A stretch of DNA of 64,000 nt from assembly GCA_947625785.1 (NCBI GenBank), contig CANQPS010000004.1:62001-126000 (forward strand), written 5' to 3'. The position numbers were made by a program, and so were the translations under genes. A model generated the notes under the pieces. That model searched no databases and was not told the origin of the DNA. It saw only the letters and a list, made by a program, of their open reading frames with translations. This DNA comes from an uncultured Clostridia bacterium (lineage in GTDB: Bacteria > Bacillota > Clostridia > Oscillospirales > Acutalibacteraceae). Position 1 is the first letter of the stretch. Each line of letters starts with the position of its first letter. Shown one piece after another: positions 48,589 through 58,022 of this stretch.

Positions 48589-49404
48589 CTAATAATTCAA
48601 TATTCTTTCAATCTCGGCATTATCGGTTACACAAGTTCCTATCGGATTATTAGTACCACCATAAAAACCGTGAAAATCTGTTCCACCTGTCATAATAAGA
48701 TTATTTTCTTTACAGATACATTTTAAATTTTTTGTATCTTCTTCTGAGCATCTTGGGTGATAAACTTCTATTCCATTAATACCACACTCTATTAATTCAG
48801 GTATTAATTCAAAGCTATTATAAACGGGCGGGTGTGCAAGAATTACAACTCCGCCGGTCGATTTTGCTGCTTTTACAACATCAAAAACATTAGGATAATC
48901 AGGTTTCTCCTGTATAAGTCCGCCCTTTTTGAATAATTTTGCATATAAATCGCCAAATATTCTATCCGTATATCCATAATCCATAAGAGTATGCATTATG
49001 TGCTGCTTAAATATAGCTGTACCTTTATTCGATTTATTATAAACATCTTTTTCATCAAAAACATAATACTGTTGTAATTTTTTGATTGTTTTTTGTCCAA
49101 AACGGTTTCTGTTTTCTACTGTTTTATTTATCATACTAAATAATGGTTCCGGATTTTTATAATTATAACATAATATATGAACTTTTTTCAATCTTTTAAA
49201 ATCATAAGACGATATTTCTATTGCTCTTATTACTTTAATACCATATTTTTGACCACACTTTATAGCTGTTTCCACACCTGCTATTGTATCGTGGTCTGAT
49301 AGTGCCATATAGTCTAAACCTTTTAATGCGGCATAATGTACAATGGTATCTATATCCATCACACCGTCAGACATAACGCTATGACAATGTAAATCTCCTG
49401 CCAT
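48589..49404 (-). CDS. PHP domain phosphoesterase
   Basis: A 271-residue PHP protein with the metal-binding blocks DLHCHSVMSDG at the N-terminus, ALSDHDTIAGVE (~35), VVILAHPPVYN (~190) and GGTDFHGFYGG near the C-terminus. It resembles the YciV/RNase AM-like group that acts on nucleoside 3',5'-bisphosphates or RNA 5' ends. The exact substrate is not visible. It stands alone, with the ribosomal operon upstream on the same strand. Confidence 0.87.
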   Translation of the reverse strand: MAGDLHCHSVMSDGVMDIDTIVHYAALKGLDYMALSDHDTIAGVETAIKCGQKYGIKVIRAIEISSYDFKRLKKVHILCYNYKNPEPLFSMINKTVENRNRFGQKTIKKLQQYYVFDEKDVYNKSNKGTAIFKQHIMHTLMDYGYTDRIFGDLYAKLFKKGGLIQEKPDYPNVFDVVKAAKSTGGVVILAHPPVYNSFELIPELIECGINGIEVYHPRCSEEDTKNLKCICKENNLIMTGGTDFHGFYGGTNNPIGTCVTDNAEIERILNY

Positions 49405-49443
49405 ATATTATTCACCTCTCTAAAATTTACAACTATATCAAAA

Positions 49444-49471
49444 GAGCCGACGCATATCCGCGGCGACTCTA
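49444..49471 (-). terminator. Probable terminator of rpsF-ssb-rpsR
   Basis: An 11-bp GC-rich stem with one mismatch (AGAGTCGCCGC / GCGTCGGCTCT) and a short U-run, ~30 bases after the rpsR stop. Confidence 0.65.
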
Positions 49472-49499
49472 ATCTTTATATTTTACAAGTACACTAAAA

Positions 49500-49751
49500 T
49501 CAATCACTTGTATATGGTAAAAGTGCTAAATATCTTGCACGCTTAATAGCTATTGTAAGATTTCTTTGATGACGAGCACAAGTACCTGTTACTCTGCGAG
49601 GAAGAATTTTTGCTCTTTCTGAGATGTAACGACGAAGTCTTGCTATATCCTTGTAGTCGATAACCTCTACTTTATCTAAACAGAAATTACAAACCTTTTT
49701 ACGACCTTTACGGCCATTTCTGCGGTTATCTCTATCTTGTCTTTCAGCCAT
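49500..49751 (-). CDS. rpsR: 30S ribosomal protein S18
   Basis: An 83-residue ribosomal protein that binds with S6 on the 30S platform. [20 protein letters not shown] and [20 protein letters not shown] are diagnostic. C-x-x-C and C-x-x-H suggest the zinc-binding form. The ATG at 49751 follows GGGGG. It is the third gene of the standard rpsF-ssb-rpsR operon. Confidence 0.96.
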   Translation of the reverse strand: MAERQDRDNRRNGRKGRKKVCNFCLDKVEVIDYKDIARLRRYISERAKILPRRVTGTCARHQRNLTIAIKRARYLALLPYTSD

Positions 49752-49825
49752 TTTATATACCCCCATTCATATCTTAGTTATCAAGAATTACAAACAAAGA
49801 ATTTTTATCAGAAAATCCGATTTAA

Positions 49826-50302
49826 TTAAAACGGTAAATCATCGTCTGATACTATTTCTTCAAAATCACTTGCACTTCCATTTGAATATGTTGGTGCAGG
49901 TGCATTATAGTTATTTTGCTGTGGAGCATATTGCTGCGGCTGCGGTGAATAATTATTATTACCATTATTTAAGCCGTAACTGTCACGCTTTGGTTCAGCA
50001 AAATGCACACGGTCAGCTAACACCTCAGTTGTATAGCGTTTTTGTCCGTTTTGGTCTGTATATGAGCCGGTTTGTATAGAACCCTCGACGGCAACAAGTT
50101 GTCCTTTGTGGAAATATTTTTCTACAAATTCAGCCGTCTGACGCCAAGCCACTATACTAATAAAATCTGCTTGCTGTTCACCGTTATTTTTAAAATTACG
50201 GTCAATAGCAAGTGTAAACCTGACAAAAGCCAACCCTGATTGAGTGTGTTTTAACTCCGGTTCGGCAGTAAGTCTGCCCATCAAAATTGCAACATTGAGC
50301 AT
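49826..50302 (-). CDS. ssb: Single-stranded DNA-binding protein
   Basis: A 158-residue SSB: OB fold in residues 1-105 (MLNVAILMGRLTAEPELKHT, FISIVAWRQTAEFVEKYFHK), a Gln/Asn/Pro-rich flexible linker and the acidic tip DDDLPF that recruits DNA-repair partners. It lies 15 bases after rpsF, as in most Firmicutes. Confidence 0.96.
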   Translation of the reverse strand: MLNVAILMGRLTAEPELKHTQSGLAFVRFTLAIDRNFKNNGEQQADFISIVAWRQTAEFVEKYFHKGQLVAVEGSIQTGSYTDQNGQKRYTTEVLADRVHFAEPKRDSYGLNNGNNNYSPQPQQYAPQQNNYNAPAPTYSNGSASDFEEIVSDDDLPF

Positions 50303-50317
50303 AACTTCAAAGCCTCC

Positions 50318-50614
50318 TTAGTTTTCTTTCTTAATAACAAGAGAACGAAGTATGCCGTCTGTAATTTTATAAACTCTTTCGAGTTCTGCCGGGAATTCTG
50401 GCTCTGACTTGAAACTAAAGAGAACATAATAGCCTTCTGCTTCTTTGTCTATTAAGTAAGCAAGTCTTCTTTTGCCCCACTCATCAACACTTTCAAGTGA
50501 TGCATTAGCCTCAATCATTCCTTTAAATTTCTCAACAAGAGAAGCTATTCCATCTTCGCCTTGTTTCATAGAAATTACAACGACACTTTCATATGAATTG
50601 ATAACCTTTGACAT
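50318..50614 (-). CDS. rpsF: 30S ribosomal protein S6
   Basis: A 98-residue S6 with YESVVVISMKQGEDGIASLV at the N-terminus and VDEWGKRRLAYLIDKEAEGY in the middle. The SD is AGAAGGAGGTG, among the strongest in the window. A promoter and a two-hairpin leader lie upstream. Confidence 0.96.
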   Translation of the reverse strand: MSKVINSYESVVVISMKQGEDGIASLVEKFKGMIEANASLESVDEWGKRRLAYLIDKEAEGYYVLFSFKSEPEFPAELERVYKITDGILRSLVIKKEN

Positions 50615-50643
50615 TTAAAAAGCACCTCCTTCTGGACATTAAG

Positions 50644-50692
50644 GCCCCTATAATCAATAGGAGCAAGGAATTTTGCGTACATAAGAACGCAA
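50644..50692 (-). promoter_or_regulatory. Two-hairpin leader of rpsF
   Basis: Stems TTGCGT/ACGCAA (50673-50692) and GCTCCTAT/ATAGGGGC (50644-50664) lie between the promoter and the rpsF SD. S6-S18 autoregulatory leaders are known in bacteria, but I cannot match their conserved loop here. Confidence 0.45.
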
Positions 50693-50699
50693 TGACATA

Positions 50700-50728
50700 A
50701 TTATATCATTTTCATTATTATTAGTCAA
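50700..50728 (-). promoter_or_regulatory. Promoter of rpsF-ssb-rpsR
   Basis: TTGACT (50723-50728), 17 bases, TATAAT (50700-50705). Confidence 0.8.
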
Positions 50729-50781
50729 GCAAAAATATTTATTTTACTGTATTTTTATAATCTTAATGAATACAAATATAT

Positions 50782-51249
50782 TTATTTGTTTTTTGGAGGA
50801 AATTGAGATAAATATAATTCGATTACTTTGAGCATTTCTTGTTTTTCATTACCATTGAATAATCCATAGTTAATATGTGATTTATCCTTATCCCAAGCAC
50901 ATAAAACAACTTTTTCATCAAAACTTCTTTCTGCTGTAAAATAGCTTGCTTGTGTAAATTCTTCATTAAACAGCATATATGCACGATAGCACAGTGGGGT
51001 ATTCTCAGGTTCAGGAAATGATAATTTAATCAAAAAACTATTATTATCAAGTTTAAAAAATTCTACTTTGTATTGTTCCGGCTTATATTTACACTCAACA
51101 CCTTCATTTTTACAAATATTCTTCATAACATCATATGGAACATTATGCTCTTTTTGTACAACCGCACCGGCAAAATTTAATCTGTCACTAAAAAACCATT
51201 GCGGAAATAAATTGTGTTCTAAAATATATCTTGCCTCTGATAAGTTCAT
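50782..51249 (-). CDS. Conserved hypothetical protein
   Basis: A 155-residue soluble protein with no signal peptide, starting MNLSEARYILEHNLFPQWFF and ending KVIELYLSQFPPKNK. It alternates helices and strands and contains four Cys residues and many aromatics. I do not recognise the family. It stands alone between the rpsF promoter region and the DUF11 gene's terminator. A clear AAGGAG SD supports the start. Confidence 0.75.
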   Translation of the reverse strand: MNLSEARYILEHNLFPQWFFSDRLNFAGAVVQKEHNVPYDVMKNICKNEGVECKYKPEQYKVEFFKLDNNSFLIKLSFPEPENTPLCYRAYMLFNEEFTQASYFTAERSFDEKVVLCAWDKDKSHINYGLFNGNEKQEMLKVIELYLSQFPPKNK

Positions 51250-51319
51250 AATTTAAAATCTCCTTTAATTTCTCACTTTTAGTATAACATAACACAGCAA
51301 ATGCGTCAATAAAATTAAA

Positions 51320-51352
51320 TTGCCCTTGTCTATATATATAAACAAGGGCAAT
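51320..51352 (-). terminator. Terminator of the DUF11-type gene
   Basis: ATTGCCCTTGT and ACAAGGGCAAT form an 11-bp stem, followed on the minus strand by TTAATTTTATT. Confidence 0.75.
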
Positions 51353-51367
51353 ATTTAATTTAATCTA

Positions 51368-52222
51368 TTAAACATTTCCTGTAATTTTCAATATGCTTGT
51401 ACCCGGTTCTACTGTCCATACTCCTGATTCTTCCTGACTGTAAGTTGCTTTTGGAACTGTAATTTGTCCTGCAACAGTTTTAAATTCTCCTGTTACTGTA
51501 TTATAGGTGTAATTTGTCAACAACGACCAAGGAGTATCATTAAATGTTACTGATATATTTTTTAGTATTGGTGTAAAGGTATCTTCTAATACAACCAAAT
51601 CTGCTGCTGAAGCCTCTGTATTTCCTGTATTTTGTATAACAAAGGTATAGGTTATTTGTCCATTTTCTGAAACTACTTCCGGACATACTGATTTACTAAT
51701 ATCCAGTACTGAATTATCGCTTGTTTCAACTGTTGATTGAACTACTATATTGTTTGCTATTCCATCACCCGATATAGTCGCCGCATTTGTTATGCTGCCA
51801 TCTACATCTAATGGTGCATAATTATTGGCGGTAACTGTATAAATTATCATAGCACTTCCTTGTTCCGGAACATTAATTCCACTAATTGTCAAATTTTGGT
51901 TATTTGTAACAGTAGGTGCTTCCTGTAAAACACCATTTACAAAATATTTAACAGAGTTGTTTACATAGGTTAGAGGTATCAGTTCTCCTGAATTAAAGCT
52001 GTAAACGCCCAAATTATCTGTCAATGTTAAATTTGTAAATGGGGTATATCCTGAATTCACAATACTTATAATATAAGTTATATCATCACCTAATGAGTAT
52101 TCACTTGTTACAGCTGTTTTTGCTGCTGATAAAGCATTTACAATTTCACCGGATGTTTTATTAGAAATTATTGTATTTCCGTTATAAGTTAATGTTGCCT
52201 GATTATAAAAAGTTGTTGCCAT
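51368..52222 (-). CDS. DUF11 (conserved repeat domain) protein
   Basis: A 284-residue protein with two DUF11-like beta-sandwich repeats. The first (~30-150) has YSLGDDITYIISIVNSGYTP and TNLTLTDNLG. The second (~165-260) has VSENGQITYTFVIQNTGNTE and LVVLEDTF. It starts MATTFYNQATLTYNGNTIIS and lacks a signal peptide or anchor, so its location is unclear. DUF11 repeats are common in surface proteins. Similar signal-less proteins occur in Clostridia; the role is unknown. Confidence 0.75.
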   Translation of the reverse strand: MATTFYNQATLTYNGNTIISNKTSGEIVNALSAAKTAVTSEYSLGDDITYIISIVNSGYTPFTNLTLTDNLGVYSFNSGELIPLTYVNNSVKYFVNGVLQEAPTVTNNQNLTISGINVPEQGSAMIIYTVTANNYAPLDVDGSITNAATISGDGIANNIVVQSTVETSDNSVLDISKSVCPEVVSENGQITYTFVIQNTGNTEASAADLVVLEDTFTPILKNISVTFNDTPWSLLTNYTYNTVTGEFKTVAGQITVPKATYSQEESGVWTVEPGTSILKITGNV

Positions 52223-52326
52223 ATCTAAAATCCCCCTATATTTTCATAAAACAGAGTATTTCTATACTCTTAATACATTATATGAAAAATATAGTTATAG
52301 TGATACTACAACCAATTTATCGAAAT

Positions 52327-54222
52327 TTACGGTGAATTTTTAGAATTTTTTTTGTTTTTCGAGATACTTCTGATAGTGGGCTTTAATTTTTTATTGTTAT
52401 TTTTTTGATTGCTATTACGAATATTATAACCTTGCGGTGCTGTTATCAAGCAATTTTTTCCTGTTCCAATAAGGTCAGACCTTCCTGCTATTGTTAATGC
52501 CTTTGCAACTATTTCTTTATTCTTTGGATTGAAATATTGCAGTAATGCTCTTTGCATAGCTTTTTCATCAGGCTTTTTTGGAACATAAACTTCTTTCATT
52601 GTATATGGGTCTAATCCGGTATAAAACATACAGGTAGATACCGTTCCCGGTGTAGGATAAAAATCCTGAACCTGTTCCGGTCTTATATGTTCCTTCTTTA
52701 AAAATAATGCTAATTCTATTGCATCTTTTAATGTTGAACCCGGGTGAGATGACATTAAATACGGCACTAAATATTGTTCCTTGCCTACCTGCTTTGTTAT
52801 CTCAAAATATTTATCGGAAAATTTCTTATAAACTTCAATATATGGTTTACCCATTTTATCAAGGACAGCCGCAGAACAATGCTCCGGTGCGACTTTTAAC
52901 TGTCCGCTAATATGATATTCCACAAGTTCTTTGAAAAATTCATCGTTCTCGTCCTCCATCATATAGTCAAATCTTATTCCCGAACGGATAAATACTTTCT
53001 TTATACCCTTTAATCCTCTTAACTTACGCAACAAATCTAAATATTCTTCGTGTGTTACTTGAAGATTTTTGCAGGGGTGAGGAGCTAAACATTTTTTATT
53101 TTTACACATACCAACTTTTTCTTGGATTTTGCACGATGGCTGACGAAAATTTGCTGTTGGACCGCCAACATCGTGTATATATCCTTTAAATCTTGGATTT
53201 TTTGTGAAGGATATTGCTTCATTAATTACGGACTGCTGACTTCTTGTTGTAACTACTCTGCCTTGATGAAATGCTATTGAACAAAAATTGCAAGCTCCAA
53301 AACAACCTCTGTTATGCGTTATCGAAAATTCAACTTCTTGTATTCCGGGAACCCCACCTAATACCTCATACGATGGATGATACATTCTTTCATAAGGCAA
53401 CGAATATACCCAATCAAGTTCTTTTTGTGTTAATGGCGGCATAGGCTCATTCTGTACAAGAATATATTTATTATGTCTTTGAATTACCTTTTTTCCACGA
53501 ATAGCGTCTTGTTCTTCCATTTGCTTTCTGCAAGCATTAGCGTACTCTCTTTTATTCGCTTTAACAATCTCATAACTTGGACATTCCGTCGCCGCCATAG
53601 GTACATAATCTTGCGTTTTTACAGCGTAACAAATTCCTTTAATATCGTGTAACTGCTCTATTGTACAACCATTATTTAATCTGTCTGCAATTTGTATTGT
53701 TTGATTTTCTCCCATACCATAGGTTAAAATATCTGCTCCACTATCAAACAGAATTGACGGTCTTACATCATCATCCCAATAATCATAATGTGCAAATCTT
53801 CTTAATGATGCCTCCAACCCACCTATTATAACAGGAATATCCGGATATAATTTCTTGACTATTTGAGAATAGACAATAACTGCTCTATCCGGCCGATTAC
53901 CTGCTTTTCCACCTGCCGTATATGCGTCATCACTTCTTTTTTTCTTTGCTGCTGTATAATGTGCAACCATACTGTCTATATTTCCCGATGTTATCAAAAA
54001 TGCTAATCTTGGCTTTCCAAATTGTTTAAAATCCTTATCATTATGCCAATTTGGTTGCGGCAAAACTGCCACTTTATACCCCTTTGCCTCTAATACCCTT
54101 GACAATATACTTACACCAAAACTTGGATGGTCAACATACGAATCCCCTGTTATAAATATAAAATCCGGTTGTTTCCAACCCAATTTATCCATTTCCTTCT
54201 TAGTTATAGGCAAAAAAGCCAT
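52327..54222 (-). CDS. YgiQ family radical SAM protein
   Basis: A 631-residue member of the YgiQ/UPF0313 family. The [4Fe-4S] motif C-x3-C-x2-C is in HNRGCFGACNFCSIAFHQGR (~315). The N-terminus (FITGDSYVDHPSFGVSILSR) is B12-domain-like, and VIIGGLEASLRRFAHYDYWD is a family block. The C-terminal tail is Lys/Asn-rich. The reaction catalysed is not established. It is monocistronic. Confidence 0.92.
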   Translation of the reverse strand: MAFLPITKKEMDKLGWKQPDFIFITGDSYVDHPSFGVSILSRVLEAKGYKVAVLPQPNWHNDKDFKQFGKPRLAFLITSGNIDSMVAHYTAAKKKRSDDAYTAGGKAGNRPDRAVIVYSQIVKKLYPDIPVIIGGLEASLRRFAHYDYWDDDVRPSILFDSGADILTYGMGENQTIQIADRLNNGCTIEQLHDIKGICYAVKTQDYVPMAATECPSYEIVKANKREYANACRKQMEEQDAIRGKKVIQRHNKYILVQNEPMPPLTQKELDWVYSLPYERMYHPSYEVLGGVPGIQEVEFSITHNRGCFGACNFCSIAFHQGRVVTTRSQQSVINEAISFTKNPRFKGYIHDVGGPTANFRQPSCKIQEKVGMCKNKKCLAPHPCKNLQVTHEEYLDLLRKLRGLKGIKKVFIRSGIRFDYMMEDENDEFFKELVEYHISGQLKVAPEHCSAAVLDKMGKPYIEVYKKFSDKYFEITKQVGKEQYLVPYLMSSHPGSTLKDAIELALFLKKEHIRPEQVQDFYPTPGTVSTCMFYTGLDPYTMKEVYVPKKPDEKAMQRALLQYFNPKNKEIVAKALTIAGRSDLIGTGKNCLITAPQGYNIRNSNQKNNNKKLKPTIRSISKNKKNSKNSP

Positions 54223-54299
54223 TACTATCCCCTCACCATCTAACGATTTTTAATATTAAAGATTATAACATAAATCCGATAACTACTCAACAAAACAAA

Positions 54300-54381
54300 A
54301 CTCTAAACAATGATAACATCAAAGTTTAGAGTGTAAAGTACCTATAAATAAGAAATCTTAATTTCACGATTAAGATTTCTT
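54300..54381 (-). terminator. Tandem terminators after the NRPS-like cluster
   Basis: First hairpin AAGAAATCTTAAT / ATTAAGATTTCTT (54350-54381), then a second stem ACTCTAAAC / GTTTAGAGT (54300-54332) followed on the minus strand by TTTGTTTTGTT. Both lie downstream of the SCP2 gene. Confidence 0.8.
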
Positions 54382-54396
54382 TATATGTTTAAAAAA

Positions 54397-54723
54397 TTAA
54401 TTTTTCCTAATCAGCTTTTGGATTTCGAGTGCTTTTTCTATATCACCGTCAACCTTCAAATCACCTACTGTAAAAGCAGATACAGGGTCGAGCTTTCCAT
54501 TAATAATTTTAAGAAAATTATCAGCACTTACAGTAAAAATAACATCTCTGTCAAAATATTCGTATGGTTCAATATTCAATGCTCCGTTATTAAGTTCTAT
54601 ATAGAACTTTCCTTCCCCATCTCCCGTAAGATTTATCTGTAAAGCAAGGTGCCCTTTATAATCGCTTATATCTGCCTGTGAAAATGTATTTTTCACTTCG
54701 TTAAAAACTTCAAAAAATGTCAT
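54397..54723 (-). CDS. SCP2 sterol-transfer domain protein
   Basis: A 108-residue single SCP2 domain, a hydrophobic pocket that binds acyl chains or sterol-like lipids. DRDVIFTVSADNFLKIINGK and LDPVSAFTVGDLKVDGDIEK are typical. It is the last gene of the cluster (26 bases after the ligase gene), where it might carry a lipid substrate or product. That role is inference. Confidence 0.87.
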   Translation of the reverse strand: MTFFEVFNEVKNTFSQADISDYKGHLALQINLTGDGEGKFYIELNNGALNIEPYEYFDRDVIFTVSADNFLKIINGKLDPVSAFTVGDLKVDGDIEKALEIQKLIRKN

Positions 54724-54749
54724 AGATATTTCCCCTTTTAATTGGTATA

Positions 54750-56309
54750 TTATTGATTATTTTTACGCTTTATCTTGCCCGAAGCTGTTTTTTCAAATTC
54801 ATCATTTCTTATAATAGTTTTAGTTATACGCTTATAAAGCGGCAATTCTTTATTTATCTCATCAACTTTTTGATTAAATGCAGATTCTACATCTGTAATT
54901 CCTTTAAGTTTTAAATAATCATTATTTGGAAACATCTCTGCAGTAATTTTTCCGTCCTTTGAGTATATCATCAATTCTTTTGCGATAAGATAACCACTGA
55001 ATTTATTTTCAAGTTCCTCAGGAGAAACATTTTCGCCATTAGCAAGAATTATAAGATTTTTCTTTCTGCCGGTTATGAATACAAATCCATCATCATCTAT
55101 ATAACCTAAATCGCCCGTTTTAAGCCAACCATCAACTATTGTCCTGTTAGTTTCCTCATCATTTTTATAATAACCAAGCATCATACTTTTGCCTTTTACG
55201 AGAATTTCGCCGTCCTCCACCTTAGCCTCACAATCGGGTATAAGAGCACCAACAGAATTTATTTTATTTTTTATATAGCCTCTAACACTAACGCTTATTC
55301 TTGGTGAAAATTCAGTCATTCCATAACCTTGTATAAGTTCAATACCAAATTCCTCAAATGCTTCTATAAGTTTAGGATTAAGATAAGCACCACCGCAGTA
55401 AATTGTATGAAGTGATTCTCCAAAAACTTGTTTCGCAATATATGATTTAGGAACATTAGGATTTGCATTTACAAGTTCATTGAGTTTATAGTAAAGAGAT
55501 TCGATTATCATAGGTACTAACAGAATTATATTAGGCTTAAAAAGATTAATATTTTTTACAATTCTCATAATCGAATCATTGAAACAACTCGTTACACCTC
55601 CACACAAACACGCCAGAACATCACAAGTAAAGCAATATGCGTGATGAATAGGCAAAACAGAAAGAGAAACCGTCCCAACAGGTTCACCTGTATTCATACA
55701 AGTGGCATTATCTGCCAAAGCCGTATGATTAAGCATTACACCCTTGCTTTGACCTGTCGTACCTGATGTAAATAATATAGTACACATTTTATTGTTGTCG
55801 ATTTCAATATCAAAGCTGCCTTTATTATCTTTAATCAACTGAGAATAAGAAAAAATATTTTCTTTATTTTCATCAATACTCATATTAATATAATATTTAA
55901 TATCCGGACAAGACGACATTATATCTTTAATTCTGTCTTCGAGAAGTCTGTCAAAAACAAGAGCAGAAATATCAGCACGATTTAAAAGTTCTGATATATC
56001 GTTTGCAGGTAATTCTTTATCTATCGGAACAATTACGCTGTTACTGTTTACCGTACCAAAATATGTTAAAATCCATTCATAACTTGTTGCACCTATAACA
56101 GCAATATGTTTGCCCAAAAGGTCAAATTTCTTTAAAACATTTGAAAATGCCATACTGTCTTCAAGAAGATTATTATAAGTTTTTGAAATAATCTCTTTGC
56201 CCTTTTTAAATCTATAAGCATCACGCTCACCATAAAGCGAAACGGTATCTGTAAGAAGTTCTTTTAAATTTGCATATCTTTTTGTTGGCTTTAAAAAATT
56301 ACTTTTCAT
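54750..56309 (-). CDS. AMP-dependent acyl/amino-acid ligase
   Basis: A 519-residue member of the ANL superfamily that adenylates a carboxylic acid. Motifs are TILFTSGTTGQSKGVML (P-loop), QGYGMTEFSPRI, WLKTGDLGYIDDDGFVFITG and RKKNLIILANGENVSPEELE. The catalytic Lys is near the end, in KTASGKIKRK. It is closer to long-chain acyl ligases than to NRPS A domains by look. It lies 31 bases after the carrier-protein gene and probably loads it. Confidence 0.9.
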   Translation of the reverse strand: MKSNFLKPTKRYANLKELLTDTVSLYGERDAYRFKKGKEIISKTYNNLLEDSMAFSNVLKKFDLLGKHIAVIGATSYEWILTYFGTVNSNSVIVPIDKELPANDISELLNRADISALVFDRLLEDRIKDIMSSCPDIKYYINMSIDENKENIFSYSQLIKDNKGSFDIEIDNNKMCTILFTSGTTGQSKGVMLNHTALADNATCMNTGEPVGTVSLSVLPIHHAYCFTCDVLACLCGGVTSCFNDSIMRIVKNINLFKPNIILLVPMIIESLYYKLNELVNANPNVPKSYIAKQVFGESLHTIYCGGAYLNPKLIEAFEEFGIELIQGYGMTEFSPRISVSVRGYIKNKINSVGALIPDCEAKVEDGEILVKGKSMMLGYYKNDEETNRTIVDGWLKTGDLGYIDDDGFVFITGRKKNLIILANGENVSPEELENKFSGYLIAKELMIYSKDGKITAEMFPNNDYLKLKGITDVESAFNQKVDEINKELPLYKRITKTIIRNDEFEKTASGKIKRKNNQ

Positions 56310-56340
56310 TAATAGTCACTCCTATTGTTTTAAAGTTTGA

Positions 56341-56568
56341 TTAACCTTTTAATGAAGAAATATATTTTATTGCTTCACCAACGGTATGAATTTTAACGGC
56401 TTCGCGTTCGTCGATTTCAATATCATATTCGTCCTCGATTTCACCGAGAAAACTCATAAAATCGTATGAATTAAAACCTAAGTCACTTATAAATTGTGAA
56501 TTTTCAGTAATCTCCTCTGACGGAATATCAACATAATTTCTAATAATTTCTTTAAATCTCTCTAACAT
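56341..56568 (-). CDS. Stand-alone acyl/peptidyl carrier protein
   Basis: A 75-residue carrier with the phosphopantetheine serine in SDLGFNSYDFMSF, where the usual motif is D-S-L and here reads N-S-Y. The rest is acidic (GEIEDEYDIEIDEREAVKIH), as for ACPs. It lies between the condensation-like and ligase genes. An Sfp-type transferase that could activate it is encoded at 34509-35159. Confidence 0.9.
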   Translation of the reverse strand: MLERFKEIIRNYVDIPSEEITENSQFISDLGFNSYDFMSFLGEIEDEYDIEIDEREAVKIHTVGEAIKYISSLKG

Positions 56569-56588
56569 TGTTTTATCCTCCTTATTAA

Positions 56589-57977
56589 TTATGTATCAGA
56601 TATAATTTGGGCTATCTTTTTGTTAGGATTATTTACGCCCTCAAATATAATTCTTGTTAAGAAATAATAAATTTTCTCTAAATCATTATAACTTAAAGCG
56701 TCTTTTTTATATTCAAAGCAAAAATCAAGACCATTATCGAGTGAACGGTGCATTACTGTAAGATACGCATTTTGAGCGGCAACACCATTACTGTACCATT
56801 CTGACTTATATCTGACATTTTCAGGTACTTCCTTTGCCCTAAGTGATAAAGGCTGGTATGTAAGACTTATCGGTTCATAGGTTTCTCCATTATTGTTTTT
56901 GTAATACTTTGAGCGTTCGCCCATAAATTCAATGGGATTATAATTTGAATGACGAAATGTACTTATTTGAGCTTCCTGAATTTTTCTGCAACCATCTAAA
57001 AATGTTTCCTCAGGATAAACTATGGTTCTGCAAGGGAAAAAATGCACCCTTGTACCACCTGAATTTTTTTCAAGAAGTGTAGCACGCCTTGAAACTGTAT
57101 TTTGAATAGATACATCAGGCTCATTATTATTTACTTTTTGAAGATATGTACGCAATGCCATAAGCAATAATGTAGCCATTGGTATATTATAATTTTCGCA
57201 GAATTTTACCAATACATCTGACGGCTGTGGTTCAAGATGAAAACGCACAATATCTGCGTCACAACTTTCAATTCCACACTTTGCAGCTCTCAGATTAGGA
57301 TTATTCTTCTCTTTACGCTGCTGTTCCAAAGTTCTTTCGCCTTTTAGATCTGTGTACATAGGTTCGGAACTTTCTATTAATTTTTTCCAATACTCTCTGT
57401 CCTTCTGAGATGACTTTGAATTATTTTCATATTGTAAATCTTTTTCAAGGGCTTTTATGTATGATTCAAGAGGCTTAGGATATTCAAAATTATATTTTTT
57501 ACTGCAATATATCTGAATGACATCTTTTAAAAATAAGACAACTGCCTGTGCGTCCATAGTCATATGGTCTACTAAAAGATAAACACCTTTAAATCCGTCA
57601 GGCATAGATATCATAATAACCTTATTCATTGGACTATCAAAGCGTTCAAATGGAACAGATGTCCATTTTTTCATCTCGTTTACAGCATCTTCCATTTTCC
57701 AGTGGCTAAATTCAAAAAACTGTATATCTCGTTCTTCTTTTGGAATAACATACTGCATAACCTCACCGTTTTCGTTTTTACAAAAACGCAATCTCATACA
57801 TTCACAACGGCCATACGCTTCATAGATACTTTCTTTAAGTAAATTAAAGTCTATATCTATTTCAATTGTCAGACTTGTACCAATATTTAAAACTTGTTTT
57901 TTCGAGCAATGAGATACAGTAAAATAGTGCAATTTTTGGGAATTAACTAATGGATACAATTTTCTTTCTTCATTCAT
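56589..57977 (-). CDS. Stand-alone condensation-domain-like acyltransferase
   Basis: A 462-residue protein of the chloramphenicol-acetyltransferase-like fold used by NRPS condensation domains and papA/alcohol acyltransferases. The HHxxxDG motif is altered to DHMTMDA (Asp137, His138, Asp142): the catalytic second His and the Asp are kept, while the first His and the Gly are not. It probably joins the carrier-bound acyl group to an amine or alcohol. It starts MNEERKLYPLVNSQKLHYFT. It lies 20 bases before the carrier-protein gene. Confidence 0.82.
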   Translation of the reverse strand: MNEERKLYPLVNSQKLHYFTVSHCSKKQVLNIGTSLTIEIDIDFNLLKESIYEAYGRCECMRLRFCKNENGEVMQYVIPKEERDIQFFEFSHWKMEDAVNEMKKWTSVPFERFDSPMNKVIMISMPDGFKGVYLLVDHMTMDAQAVVLFLKDVIQIYCSKKYNFEYPKPLESYIKALEKDLQYENNSKSSQKDREYWKKLIESSEPMYTDLKGERTLEQQRKEKNNPNLRAAKCGIESCDADIVRFHLEPQPSDVLVKFCENYNIPMATLLLMALRTYLQKVNNNEPDVSIQNTVSRRATLLEKNSGGTRVHFFPCRTIVYPEETFLDGCRKIQEAQISTFRHSNYNPIEFMGERSKYYKNNNGETYEPISLTYQPLSLRAKEVPENVRYKSEWYSNGVAAQNAYLTVMHRSLDNGLDFCFEYKKDALSYNDLEKIYYFLTRIIFEGVNNPNKKIAQIISDT

Positions 57978-58022
57978 AATCTTTCCTCCAAAAAATTTAT
58001 ATTAATGGTCTTTTATTATAGA

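Noticed and set aside
52223-52326. Sporulation sigma-E type promoter before the DUF11 gene (CATATAAT)
   Set aside because: The -10-like box is attractive, but no convincing -35 box lies at the right distance in this AT-rich stretch.
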